From Allobosea sp039673065 (GTDB lineage Bacteria; Pseudomonadota; Alphaproteobacteria; Rhizobiales; Beijerinckiaceae): DNA of 64,000 nt. The notes below the pieces were generated by a model. It had not been told where the DNA came from. It saw only the letters and a list, made by a program, of their open reading frames with translations, and made no database searches. This document shows positions 8,750 to 17,348 of the stretch, piece after piece. How positions within the stretch are numbered: the stretch's first letter is position 1; each line of letters starts with the position of its first letter. The DNA lies in assembly GCF_039673065.1 (NCBI RefSeq), contig NZ_JBDJKW010000009.1, forward strand, positions 62,001 to 126,000, in the 5' to 3' direction. The position numbers and the translations under genes were made by a program.

Positions 8750-9994
8750 ATGGCCTCGATGAGCCTGTCCACCCCCGACAGCCCGCTCGCGACAGGGCGG
8801 GCGCCCGAGGCCGCGGCGGGCAGCCCTGCGCCGCTGCGCCTCCCGGCGGCCGTGGCTGTCGCGGCCGCGCTCGCCGCCGCCATCCACCTCGTCGGCGCGC
8901 GGGCCGAGCCCGCGACGCCGCTCCAGCTCTCCCTGATCCTGGGCGCTGCCGTCGGCTTCGTGCTGCAGCGCGCCCGCTTCTGCTTCTTCTGCATCTGGAA
9001 GGACTGGCTCGACCGGCGCGATCCGCGCGGGCTGCTCGGCATCCTGACCGCGCTGGCGGTCGGTATCGCCGGCAACACGCTGATCTACGGCGCCTGGCTG
9101 CCCGACCCGTCCGGCCAGCGCCTGCCGCCGACGGCCCATATCGGCCCGGTCGGCCCGGCGCTCCTGCTGGCGGGCGTGGTCTTCGGCGCCGGCATGGCGA
9201 TCTCCGGCTCCTGCCTCAGCGCCCATCTCTACCGGCTGGGCGAGGGCTCGCCGACCGCGCCCTTCGCGTTGGTCGGGGCGGTGGCAGGCTTCGTGCTCGG
9301 CTTCCTGAGCTGGAACGGGCTCTACCTCGCCGCCATCGTCGACGCGCCTGTGCTCTTCCTGCCGCGCCATCTCGGCTATGCCGGCGCGCTGCTCGCCTCG
9401 CTCGCGGTGCTGGGGGCGCTGGCCTGGTGGCTCCTCAAGGCCGGCCGGCTGCCGGAGCAGGCCGAGCCCACGCCGCGCGACCCGCTTGCGGCAATCTTCC
9501 TGCGGCGCTGGCCGGCCTGGCTCGGCGGGCTGTTCGTCGGGCTGATCGGGACGGCCGCCTATCTGCGGCTCTCGCCGCTCGGCGTCACGGCCGAGATCGG
9601 CTCGCGTTCGCGCCAGTTCGCCACCGGCCTCGGCTGGCTGCCCTCGCGGCTGGAGGGGCTCGACAGCTTCCGCGGCTGCGCCACGCTAGTGCGCGACGCG
9701 CTGCTGACGCCGAACGGCCTGTTCGTCGCCAGCATCGTCGCGGCCGCGTTCGCCTCGGCGCTGGCGGCGGGCGAGTTCAGGCCGCGCCTACCGAGCGCGA
9801 GCCAGGCCGTGCGCGGGCTCGTCGGCGGCGTCCTGCTCGGCTGGGGCACGGTCTTCGGGCTGGGCTGCACGGTCGGCACGCTGCTTTCCGGCATCTCGGC
9901 CGGCGCGGTCTCAGGCTGGGTCTTCGCGCTCGGCCTGCTCGCCGGCACGACGGTAACGTTGTGGCTCGGACGCCGGCTGCGGCTGCTGGACTGA
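8750..9994 (+). CDS. YeeE/YedE family thiosulfate/sulfur transporter
   Basis: A 414-aa polytopic membrane protein made of two related halves. Each carries the conserved cysteines of the family: RARFCFFCIW and AISGSCLSAH in the first half, FRGCATLVRDAL and FGLGCTVGTLLSG in the second. In E. coli YeeE equivalent cysteines line the path along which thiosulfate is passed. It directly follows the exported rhodanese gene, supporting uptake of thiosulfate or another sulfane-sulfur compound. ATGs at 8750 and 8759 are both possible starts. Confidence 0.88.
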   Translation: MASMSLSTPDSPLATGRAPEAAAGSPAPLRLPAAVAVAAALAAAIHLVGARAEPATPLQLSLILGAAVGFVLQRARFCFFCIWKDWLDRRDPRGLLGILTALAVGIAGNTLIYGAWLPDPSGQRLPPTAHIGPVGPALLLAGVVFGAGMAISGSCLSAHLYRLGEGSPTAPFALVGAVAGFVLGFLSWNGLYLAAIVDAPVLFLPRHLGYAGALLASLAVLGALAWWLLKAGRLPEQAEPTPRDPLAAIFLRRWPAWLGGLFVGLIGTAAYLRLSPLGVTAEIGSRSRQFATGLGWLPSRLEGLDSFRGCATLVRDALLTPNGLFVASIVAAAFASALAAGEFRPRLPSASQAVRGLVGGVLLGWGTVFGLGCTVGTLLSGISAGAVSGWVFALGLLAGTTVTLWLGRRLRLLD

Positions 9995-10094
9995 GCGCCG
10001 TCTCGGGGCAGGCGCCCATCCGCGACCTGCGAAACGAGGCGCAGACAGCCGGCGCGACTGGGCTATAACGGTGCATCGGTCGAAGGATGCGCCC

Positions 10095-12080
10095 ATGTCG
10101 ATTGCCGCGAAACTGCCCTCCGTCCTGATCGCCAACCGTGGCGAGATCGCCTGCCGGGTGATCCGCACCGCGCAGCGGCTCGGCCTGCGCACCATCGCCG
10201 TGCATTCCGACGCGGATGCTGAGGCGCTGTTCGTGCAGATGGCGGACGAGGCCTGGCGGATCGGCCCCGCGCCGGCACGGGAGAGCTATCTCGACGCGCA
10301 GACCATCCTCGCCGTGGCCAAGGAGGCAGGCGCCGCCTGCATCCATCCCGGCTACGGCTTCCTCTCCGAGAACGCCGAATTCGCCGAAGCCTGTGCCGCG
10401 GCCGGCATTGTCTTCGTCGGCCCGCCGGCGTCGGCCATCCGGGCCATGGGCCTCAAGGACGCCGCCAAGGCGCTGGTGGAGAAGGCCGGCGTACCGGTGG
10501 TGCCGGGCTATCACGGCAGCCGGCAGGAGCCTGACTTTCTCGCCGCCGAGGCCGGCCGCATCGGCTATCCCGTGCTGATCAAGGCCGTCGCCGGCGGCGG
10601 CGGCAAGGGCATGAAGAAGGTCGACCGGCCGGAGGACTTCGCCGACGCGCTCGCCAGCGCCCAGCGCGAGGCCGGCAACGCCTTCGGCGATACCCGCGTC
10701 CTGGTCGAGAAATACGTGCTCTCGCCGCGCCATGTCGAGATCCAGGTCTTCGCCGACGGCCATGGCAACGTCGTCCACCTCTACGAGCGCGACTGCTCGC
10801 TGCAGCGCCGCCACCAGAAGGTGATCGAGGAGGCGCCGGCGCCCGGCATGACGGCGCAGGTGCGCGCCGCCATGGGCAAGGCCGCGACGGAGGCCGCCCG
10901 CGCGGTCGGCTATGTCGGGGCCGGCACGGTCGAATTCATCGCCGATGGCCGCGACGGGCTGCGCGAGGACGGCTTCTGGTTCATGGAGATGAACACCCGC
11001 CTCCAGGTCGAGCATCCGGTGACCGAGGCGATCACCGGGCTCGACCTCGTCGAGCTGCAATTGCGCGTCGCCGCCGGCGAGCCGCTCGGCTTCGGCCAGG
11101 ACGGGGTGCGGGCGGACGGTCACGCCGTCGAGGCGCGGCTCTACGCGGAGGATCCGGAGAAGGGCTTCCTGCCGTCGACCGGCAAGCTGTGGGCGCTGCA
11201 GTTCCCGCACGGCGAAGGCATCCGCATCGACACCGGCGTCGAGGCCGGCGACAGCGTCACGCCCTTCTACGACCCGATGATCGCCAAGGTGATCGCCCAT
11301 GGCGCCGATCGCGCGCAGGCGCTCGACCGGCTGGCCGCCGCGTTGGGGGCGACGGTCGTCGCGGGACCGCGCACCAATCTCGCCTTCCTCAAGGCACTGG
11401 CCGAGGCCGAGGGCTTCCGGGCAGGGGCCCTCGACACCGGCTTCATCGACCGCAACATGGCGGCGCTCGGGGCCGAGCCGCAGCCGCTCGACGCGGCGGC
11501 CATCGCCGCCGCCGCGCTGCAACTGGAGGAGGACCGGCAGCTCGCCGGCCTGCTGGCGGCGGCCGAGCGGGTCGATGGCGAGGCGCTGTCTCCCTGGCTG
11601 CATGCCGACGCCTTCTCGCTGATGCCGCGCCCGCCGCTCGGCCTGCCGCTCACCGTCGACGGCGAGCGCGTCGAGGCGCGGATCGAATGGCATGAGGAGC
11701 AGGCGCGCGTTTCGCTGCCCGGCCATCCGCTCGGCGAGGGCGAGCACGAGGTCATGCTGGCGCAGGCCGAGCCCGGCACCTATCTCGCGCTCCATCGCGG
11801 GCGGCAGAGCGCGGTCTCGCTGTTCGATCCCTTCGCGGTCGATCTCGACGCGGCGGCCGATGGCGGTGGCGTGGTCAAGGCGCCGATGCACGGCAAGCTG
11901 GTGGCGCTCTTCGTCCAGCAGGGCGACAGCGTCGCCAAGGGCCAGCGCCTCGCCATCGTCGAGGCGATGAAGATGGAGCACGTCCTGACCGCGCCGCGCG
12001 ACGGCACCGTCACCGAGCTCGGCGCCAAACCCGGCGCCCAGGTCGCCGAAGGCGCCAAGGTCGTCGTGCTCGGCGAGTGA
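10095..12080 (+). CDS. mccA: Methylcrotonyl-CoA carboxylase, biotin-containing (alpha) subunit
   Basis: A 661-aa biotin carboxylase with a fused biotin carrier domain. The N-terminal domain opens with SVLIANRGEIACRVIRTA, the ATP-grasp glycine loop is KAVAGGGGKGMKKV, the catalytic region is FMEMNTRLQVEHPVTE, and the biotinylated lysine sits in EAMKMEH near the C-terminus. It loads CO2 onto biotin with ATP and works with MccB. The ATG at 10095 is seven bases after GAAGGA. Length and domain order fit MCC or propionyl-CoA carboxylase alpha subunits; the clear MCC-type beta subunit upstream decides the call. Confidence 0.9.
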   Translation: MSIAAKLPSVLIANRGEIACRVIRTAQRLGLRTIAVHSDADAEALFVQMADEAWRIGPAPARESYLDAQTILAVAKEAGAACIHPGYGFLSENAEFAEACAAAGIVFVGPPASAIRAMGLKDAAKALVEKAGVPVVPGYHGSRQEPDFLAAEAGRIGYPVLIKAVAGGGGKGMKKVDRPEDFADALASAQREAGNAFGDTRVLVEKYVLSPRHVEIQVFADGHGNVVHLYERDCSLQRRHQKVIEEAPAPGMTAQVRAAMGKAATEAARAVGYVGAGTVEFIADGRDGLREDGFWFMEMNTRLQVEHPVTEAITGLDLVELQLRVAAGEPLGFGQDGVRADGHAVEARLYAEDPEKGFLPSTGKLWALQFPHGEGIRIDTGVEAGDSVTPFYDPMIAKVIAHGADRAQALDRLAAALGATVVAGPRTNLAFLKALAEAEGFRAGALDTGFIDRNMAALGAEPQPLDAAAIAAAALQLEEDRQLAGLLAAAERVDGEALSPWLHADAFSLMPRPPLGLPLTVDGERVEARIEWHEEQARVSLPGHPLGEGEHEVMLAQAEPGTYLALHRGRQSAVSLFDPFAVDLDAAADGGGVVKAPMHGKLVALFVQQGDSVAKGQRLAIVEAMKMEHVLTAPRDGTVTELGAKPGAQVAEGAKVVVLGE

Positions 12081-12134
12081 CCGGCGAGTGGCGGGCAGGG
12101 GCGGCCGGGCGGGCTGCCCGCCCCGTGTCGCGCC

Positions 12135-12914
12135 TCAGTCCGCGGCGCGGCCGCGCCCGATCAGCGGAAACTGCTCGACTTCGTAGACCTGGCCCGAGAC
12201 CGGGCCGCTCTCCTCCGAGAGCCAGAAGGCGGTGTGGGCGGCGATCTCGGCCGGCTGCATGATCTGGCCGGACGGCGCGAACTCCAGCGGCACCTCCGTC
12301 TCCCAGCCCGGCTTCTTGCCCTCGCGCTGCTGCGTCGCATCCTCGTTGGCGGTGAAGGTCCAGCCGACATTGAGCTGGTTCACCCTGATGTGCTCGCGGC
12401 CGAGCGTGTTGGCGAGGTTGCGCGTCATCGTCATCAGCGCCCCCTTCGACATGGAATAGACGGTGAGGTTCGAATTGCCGCACCAGGCGTTGATCGAGCC
12501 GACGGTGAGGATGCTGCCGCCGGATTTCTGCAGGCGGAAGGCGCGGATCGCCGCTTCGGCGCAGAGCAGCGGCGCGCGGGTGTTGATCGCGAAGACATGG
12601 TCGAAGAAGGCGGGCGTCGTCTCGCCGAGCACGCCGCGCGGATAGATGCCGGCATTGTTGACCAGCGCATCGATGCGGCCGAAGGCGCTGCGTGTCGCGT
12701 CGACCAGCATCTGGGCGGTCGCCGGTTCCGCGAGGTCGCCGATCGTCGCGGCGGTGGCCGGGCCGAGCCGGCGCGTCGCGGTCTCGACCTCGTTCTGGTC
12801 GCGCCCGTGCAGCATCACCTTCGCGCCCTCGGCGACCAGCCGCTCCGCCATGGCGTAGCCGATGCCCGACGAGCTGCCGGTGACGAGGATCGCCTTGCCC
12901 TGAAGTCCGCGCAT
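12135..12914 (-). CDS. SDR family oxidoreductase
   Basis: A 259-aa short-chain dehydrogenase. It has TGSSSGIGYA for cofactor binding, HGRDQ with an arginine suggesting NADP(H), NNAGIYPRG, the catalytic Ser in VGSIN and YSMSK. The start has GGAGG seven bases away. It is convergent with mccA and ends only 54 bases from it. A GC-rich inverted repeat lies in that gap, without a T tract. The substrate cannot be inferred. Confidence 0.88.
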   Translation of the reverse strand: MRGLQGKAILVTGSSSGIGYAMAERLVAEGAKVMLHGRDQNEVETATRRLGPATAATIGDLAEPATAQMLVDATRSAFGRIDALVNNAGIYPRGVLGETTPAFFDHVFAINTRAPLLCAEAAIRAFRLQKSGGSILTVGSINAWCGNSNLTVYSMSKGALMTMTRNLANTLGREHIRVNQLNVGWTFTANEDATQQREGKKPGWETEVPLEFAPSGQIMQPAEIAAHTAFWLSEESGPVSGQVYEVEQFPLIGRGRAAD

Positions 12915-13060
12915 GTCCCGCCTCCGCTTGTCCCGTCGCTGCCGCCAGCCTGACGCCGTCGCGACGAGATGCCAACCGTCCCGGCGGCGGCCGGTTCCGG
13001 CTTGTGGAGAAAGGCGCGTGCCTCTGGCCGGGCCCGGCGCGGGGCGATAGATTCCGCGCC

Positions 13061-13498
13061 ATGCCGCTTCACCTCATCAAGCTCTGCGTCGGGGCCGAAT
13101 CGATCGGCGATCTCGAGGGCTGGATCGCGCAGCGCCAGGCGCTCCGCCGCGCCCGCGGCGAGCCGGCCGAGCAGCTCCACACCACCCGCATGGTGCCCAA
13201 GCGCGTCGACGAACTGCGCGACGGCGGCTCGCTCTACTGGGTGATCAAGGGGCAGCTCAGCGCCCGCCAGCGCCTGCTCGACATCCGCCCCTTCACCGAT
13301 GCGGACGGCATCGGCCGCTGCCATATCGTTATGGAGCCTGTGGTCGTGCCGGTCGAGCCGCGGCCCTACCGGCCGTTCCAGGGCTGGCGCTATCTCCAGG
13401 ACAAGGACGTCCCCCGCGACCTCTCCGAGCGCGGCGGCGAACTCGGCGCCATGCCGGAGGAGATGCGGCGCGAGCTGGCCGAGCTCGGCCTCCTCTAG
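13061..13498 (+). CDS. DUF1489 family protein
   Basis: A 145-aa soluble protein matching DUF1489, a family found almost only in alphaproteobacteria. Recognisable segments are HLIKLCVGAESIGDLEGW, TTRMVPKRVDELRDGGSLYW and FQGWRYLQDKDVPRDL. Function unknown. The ATG at 13061 is chosen because family members begin with MPLHLIKL; the frame is open further upstream. The gene is divergent from the SDR gene and lies upstream of an L,D-transpeptidase-like gene in the same direction. Confidence 0.85.
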   Translation: MPLHLIKLCVGAESIGDLEGWIAQRQALRRARGEPAEQLHTTRMVPKRVDELRDGGSLYWVIKGQLSARQRLLDIRPFTDADGIGRCHIVMEPVVVPVEPRPYRPFQGWRYLQDKDVPRDLSERGGELGAMPEEMRRELAELGLL

Positions 13499-13639
13499 CG
13501 GCAGCGCGCAGGGGCGGGCAGGGCGGCTCGCCACGGCGATCTTGCAAGCGGCGGCCTCTGGCGGCAATGTCGCGCGCGGGGGCGCCGCTGGACGCTGGGC
13601 AGGACAAGCGCAGCATCCTTCCTTCGCGCATCGGGACAG

Positions 13640-14350
13640 ATGATCATGAACACTGACAAGGCCGGGCTCGGCATGATGGGCGGCGCCGCCGCGCGCGGGC
13701 TCGTCGCGGAGCGTCTCAGCCGGCGCACCTTCCTGGCCGGATCGGCCGCCGGCCTCGGCGCGCTGGCGCTCGGCGGCTGCGCCACCGATGGCGGCATGAC
13801 GCTGGCCGAGGCGCAGCAGGTCTACGGGCCGGTGCCGAAGGAGAAGTTCCCGGTTCCGGCGATCGACGTCAGCAAGGTCGATCGCAAATATTTCCGCCGT
13901 ACGGTGCGCTACGAGACCAACGAGGCGCCCGGCACCATCATCGTCGATCCGGCCAATTACTACGTCTACCGGATCGAGGAAGACGGCAATGCCACCCGCT
14001 ACGGCGCCAATGTCGGCCGTGACGGCTTCCGCTGGAGCGGCGACGCCTATGTCGGCCGCAAGGCGGAATGGGCGACCTGGACCCCGCCGAAGGAGATGAT
14101 CAAGCGCCAGCCCGAAGCGGCCAAATACGCCCGCGGCATGCCCGGCGGCCTCGACAACCCGCTCGGCGCCCGCACGCTCTATCTCTACCAGAACGGCCGC
14201 TACACGCTCTACACGATCTATGCCTCGCTCGACGCGGAATCGATCGGCAACGGCATCACCAGCGGCTGCGTCGGCCTGCTGACGCAGGACATGATGCACC
14301 TCTACGACCGCACCCCGGTCAAGACCAAGGTGGTGGTCCTGCCGGCCTGA
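13640..14350 (+). CDS. YkuD-like (L,D-transpeptidase family) Tat lipoprotein with altered active site
   Basis: A 236-aa exported protein. The leader contains the twin-arginine motif SRRTFLAG and a lipobox-like LGGC, so Tat export with lipid attachment is likely. The body fits the YkuD fold: GTIIVDPANYYVYRI, GVNVGRDGF-like YGANVGRDGFRWSG, and the cysteine region GNGITSGCVGLLTQDMMHLYDR. The usual upstream histidine (IHGT) is replaced by IYAS, and SHGC is TSGC, so catalysis may differ or be lost. Canonical members cross-link peptidoglycan. Starts at 13640 and 13646 are both possible. Confidence 0.82.
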   Translation: MIMNTDKAGLGMMGGAAARGLVAERLSRRTFLAGSAAGLGALALGGCATDGGMTLAEAQQVYGPVPKEKFPVPAIDVSKVDRKYFRRTVRYETNEAPGTIIVDPANYYVYRIEEDGNATRYGANVGRDGFRWSGDAYVGRKAEWATWTPPKEMIKRQPEAAKYARGMPGGLDNPLGARTLYLYQNGRYTLYTIYASLDAESIGNGITSGCVGLLTQDMMHLYDRTPVKTKVVVLPA

Positions 14351-14377
14351 GACCGCTCTGCCTTCTGTCGAGATCTG

Positions 14378-14410
14378 ACGGGCCGCCCTCCGGGGCGGCC
14401 CGTTTGCGTT
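14378..14410 (+). terminator. Intrinsic terminator after the YkuD-like gene
   Basis: A perfect 11-bp stem (14378-14388 with 14393-14403) with a TCCG tetraloop, followed by TTGCGTTT. It sits 28 bases after the stop codon and just before the convergent hydrolase gene. Confidence 0.8.
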
Positions 14411-14424
14411 TCGCCGCGCCGCCG

Positions 14425-15509
14425 TCAGCCCTGCACGCCGAGGAAGGCGAAGGGCTTGGCCGGCGAGAAGGAGCCGGTGGCATCGCCCGAATAGATGCGA
14501 TCCTGGTCCTTGCCGAGGTCGAGCTTGCGGGTGCCCCCGGCCTGCGAGAAGTCGATCTTCCTGAGATCGACCCAGAAGGTGTTCGGCGTCAGCGCCGACT
14601 CGAAGAAGTAGAGCTGGCGCGCATGGTCGAAGACGGTGCGCCAGCGCGTCGAGGAGATGTTGGGCTGGTCAGGCGTGGTCAGGCCGAACGGCACCGAGAC
14701 GTTGCGGATCACGCTGAACACGCTGGCGACGGCGCGATTGGGATCCGGGTCCTTCGGGATGGCGTTGACGTAGAATGCCGCGCGCACGAAACGGTCCGAG
14801 GCGCGGTTGGTGCCGGGTAGCATCACCGTGCCGCCGATCTGCTTCCAGTATTCCGCCTGCGCCAGCTGCTTCTCGAAGGTCGGCGAGTTGGTCATCACCT
14901 GATAGGCGCGGTCGTGATGGATGACCTGCCTGCCGCCGATATACTCGACGATGGCGCTGTCGCCGCTCTTGTCCGACAGCGAGAGATGCAGCGTCGCCAG
15001 CCGCGGCTCGCCGCCGGGCATGGTGTCGGAGACCAGGGTGAAGGGCTCCTTGCGCAGCGCCTCGACCGCCTCGGCCACGGTGGCGAAGTTGTCGAGCATG
15101 TACTGGGCCCAGGCCGAGATCGCGAGGCCGGGCTTGGACGACGGGTCGAAGCGGGGATACTCCGACTCGACCAGCCAGAGCAGGTTGGCCGACAGGCCGA
15201 CCTCGTTGACACCGTCACTGGTGGCAATGTCGTAGGCGGAGGCGACGACGCTGCCGTATTTCGAGCTCCAGCGGATGGTGTTGGCCCCGGTCTCGCCGCT
15301 GCGCGCCACGCCGCGCGGCAGGATCCAGAGATTGGTGGCGATGTCGCTCTTCCAGTCCATCGAGCGGGCGGTGACGACGCTGCCGCCGGCGCCGAAATAG
15401 ACGAAGCGCGTGCAGGCCTGCGCCGTGCCCTGCGCCAGCAGCAGGCGGCGAGCAGGGCGGCGGTGAGACGGAACGGGCGGAAGCGGCGCGACATGGGCGA
15501 TTCCTTCAT
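14425..15509 (-). pseudogene. Choloylglycine hydrolase/linear amide C-N hydrolase family, frameshifted in the signal peptide
   Basis: An Ntn-hydrolase of the choloylglycine/penicillin V acylase family, which cleaves linear amides such as conjugated bile acids, penicillin V or acyl-homoserine lactones. From 15509 the start reads MKESPMSRRFRPF plus a hydrophobic stretch, but the frame then leaves the family sequence. One base lower in frame the protein continues as LLLAQGTAQA, then CTRFVYFG...VVTARSMDW, the catalytic N-terminal cysteine segment. A single missing C near 15444-15445 explains it; restoring it gives a perfect signal peptide cleaved right before Cys. The remaining 330 residues are intact (NEVGLSANLLWL, VEYIGGRQVIHH, VMTNSPTFEKQL). 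It could be a sequencing error or a recent mutation. It follows the beta-barrel gene by nine bases. Confidence 0.85.
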
Positions 15510-15517
15510 CGTGAGCC

Positions 15518-16315
15518 TCAGAAGCGCATGGTCAGGCCGAGTGCCGGCCCGTGCTGCGTCACGTCCCAGCGGAAGCGGCCGCGGCCGGTGAAGTCGGCCG
15601 CCTCGTGAACCTGGTGAATGGCGCGATAGCCGGCGCGCAGCACGGTTTCGTGGCCGAGGAGATAGGTGCGATAGCCGAGATAGGCTTGGATTTGGGCGCT
15701 GTACTGCGAAGCCCCGGTGCCGCCGATATCGGCTTGCACGAACAGGTTCCAGCGCGCGTCGAGATCCGCATTGATCCGGAGCCCCGCGAAGGGGTCGTAC
15801 CAGTCCGACGCCTTGCCGAAGCCGAGACCGAGCACGCCGATATCCGCCGAAAGCCGCGTCCAGCGCAGGCCCGCGGTCGGCTCCAGCGACAGCGTGCGCG
15901 GCCGGTTGAAGACCGTCTGCCCGCCGAGGGCGACCTCGTGAAGCTTGAAGAAGGCACCGGCCGACAGACGCGTCGTGGTGATGCCGATTCCGAGCCGCAG
16001 GCCGAGCGCCTGGGCCCGCTGGCTCGTCTCGACATGCTGCCCGTCGAGATAGACGCCATAGAGCCCGTTACCGACCTCGATATTGCCCATCACCGCGAGA
16101 TCGAGATGGGAGAGGACTTCCGAGAAGGGCACCGCGACCGCGGTGCGGCGGCCGGCGATCGCGGCATCACCGATGAGGGATGCGGCCCAGGCATAGGGGC
16201 TGACGAAGACGCTCCACGCGCGCGCCCCGGGGGCCGTATCGATCGGCTCGGCTGCTGCGGCAGCTGATATCAGCACGCCGAGGCCACACAGGAACGGTCT
16301 CGCGGCTCGGCGCAT
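15518..16315 (-). CDS. Outer-membrane beta-barrel protein
   Basis: A 265-aa exported protein: signal peptide ending in AAAAAEP, then alternating hydrophobic strands and a terminal phenylalanine (LGLTMRF), the classic BAM recognition end. It resembles small outer-membrane barrels but I cannot place it in a named family. The ATG at 16315 has GGGAG a few bases upstream; an ATG at 16327 is also in frame. It is in an operon with the frameshifted choloylglycine-hydrolase-family gene, nine bases apart, suggesting the two act on the same envelope or extracellular substrate. Confidence 0.75.
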   Translation of the reverse strand: MRRAARPFLCGLGVLISAAAAAEPIDTAPGARAWSVFVSPYAWAASLIGDAAIAGRRTAVAVPFSEVLSHLDLAVMGNIEVGNGLYGVYLDGQHVETSQRAQALGLRLGIGITTTRLSAGAFFKLHEVALGGQTVFNRPRTLSLEPTAGLRWTRLSADIGVLGLGFGKASDWYDPFAGLRINADLDARWNLFVQADIGGTGASQYSAQIQAYLGYRTYLLGHETVLRAGYRAIHQVHEAADFTGRGRFRWDVTQHGPALGLTMRF

Positions 16316-16390
16316 GCTGGCTCCCATGACGGCCGGAGCGTAGACGCTTCCCCATGGGGAGCAAGCCCGAAGTGAGCGCCCGCCGCGCCT

Positions 16391-17239
16391 TCAGACCGCG
16401 ATGTTGTCGATCAGCCGCGTCGCGCCGATGCGGGCTGCGACCAGGATGCGGATGGGGCCGTCCGCCAGCGCGGTCACCGGCGCCAGCGTCCAGGCATGGC
16501 GGGCTTCCAGATAGTCGAGCTCGAAGCCGGCGCCGATGACCTGCATCTGCGTCTCGCTTACCGCCACGGCCAGCGGCTCGCCATTGCGGATGCGCGCGGC
16601 GAGCGCCTGCATGGCCTGGTGCAGCGCCGGCGCCAGCGCGCGCTCCTCCGGGGCGAGGTAGCGGTTGCGCGACGACATGGCGAGACCGTCCGCCTCGCGT
16701 ATCGTCGCCAGCGGTACGATCGTGATGCCGAGGTCGAGGTCGCGCGCCATGCGCGTCACGACCTGGAGCTGCTGGTAGTCCTTCTCGCCGAACACCGCGA
16801 AATCGGCGCGGGACTGGGTGAAGAGCTTGCAGCAAATCGTTGCGACGCCTTCGAAATGCGTCGGCCGGAAGCGGTCCTCGAGCCCGACCGCGGCCGGCCC
16901 CAGCAGCAGCACGCGCGTGGCGAACCCGGCCGGGTACATCTCCTCGACCGAGGGGAAGAAGATCGCGTCGGCGCCGATCGCCTCGAGTCTGGCGCGGTCG
17001 CCCTCGAAGGTACGAGGGTACTTCTTGAAGTCCTCGTGCGGCGCGAACTGGGTCGGGTTGACGAAAATCGAGACGATGACCCGCCGCGCATGCTTCCGCG
17101 CCTCGGCCACCAGCGCGACATGGCCGTCGTGCAGCGCGCCCATCGTCGGCACCAGGGCGACGGCTTCGCCGGCGGCGTGCCAGCCTGCGACGGCGGCGCG
17201 CATCGCCGCCACTGTCTCGAACACCGCGACCTCTGCCAT
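16391..17239 (-). CDS. panC: Pantothenate synthetase
   Basis: Joins pantoate and beta-alanine with ATP to make pantothenate, the coenzyme A precursor. The 282-aa protein has the nucleotide-binding VPTMGALHDGHVALV, the segment VSIFVNPTQFAPHEDFKKYP, the HIGH-like regions, FGEKDYQQLQV and MSSRNRYL. The ATG at 17239 is five bases from GGGAGG; the ATG at 17242 is only two bases away. No panB is adjacent. It is divergent from the VWA-like gene. Confidence 0.96.
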   Translation of the reverse strand: MAEVAVFETVAAMRAAVAGWHAAGEAVALVPTMGALHDGHVALVAEARKHARRVIVSIFVNPTQFAPHEDFKKYPRTFEGDRARLEAIGADAIFFPSVEEMYPAGFATRVLLLGPAAVGLEDRFRPTHFEGVATICCKLFTQSRADFAVFGEKDYQQLQVVTRMARDLDLGITIVPLATIREADGLAMSSRNRYLAPEERALAPALHQAMQALAARIRNGEPLAVAVSETQMQVIGAGFELDYLEARHAWTLAPVTALADGPIRILVAARIGATRLIDNIAV

Positions 17240-17348
17240 CATGACCTCCCCCACGAGTCGGGTGCACGGGTAGCAAAAGCGCTCGCCCCGGCCAATATGC
17301 GCGAAGAGGGACAATCCGGGTGACGGAGAAAGGCATGATGTCGGGCGC

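Noticed and set aside
12090..12122. Inverted repeat GGCGGGCAG/CTGCCCGCC between mccA and the SDR gene as a terminator
   Set aside because: The stem is real but there is no T tract on either strand, so it is not a convincing intrinsic terminator.
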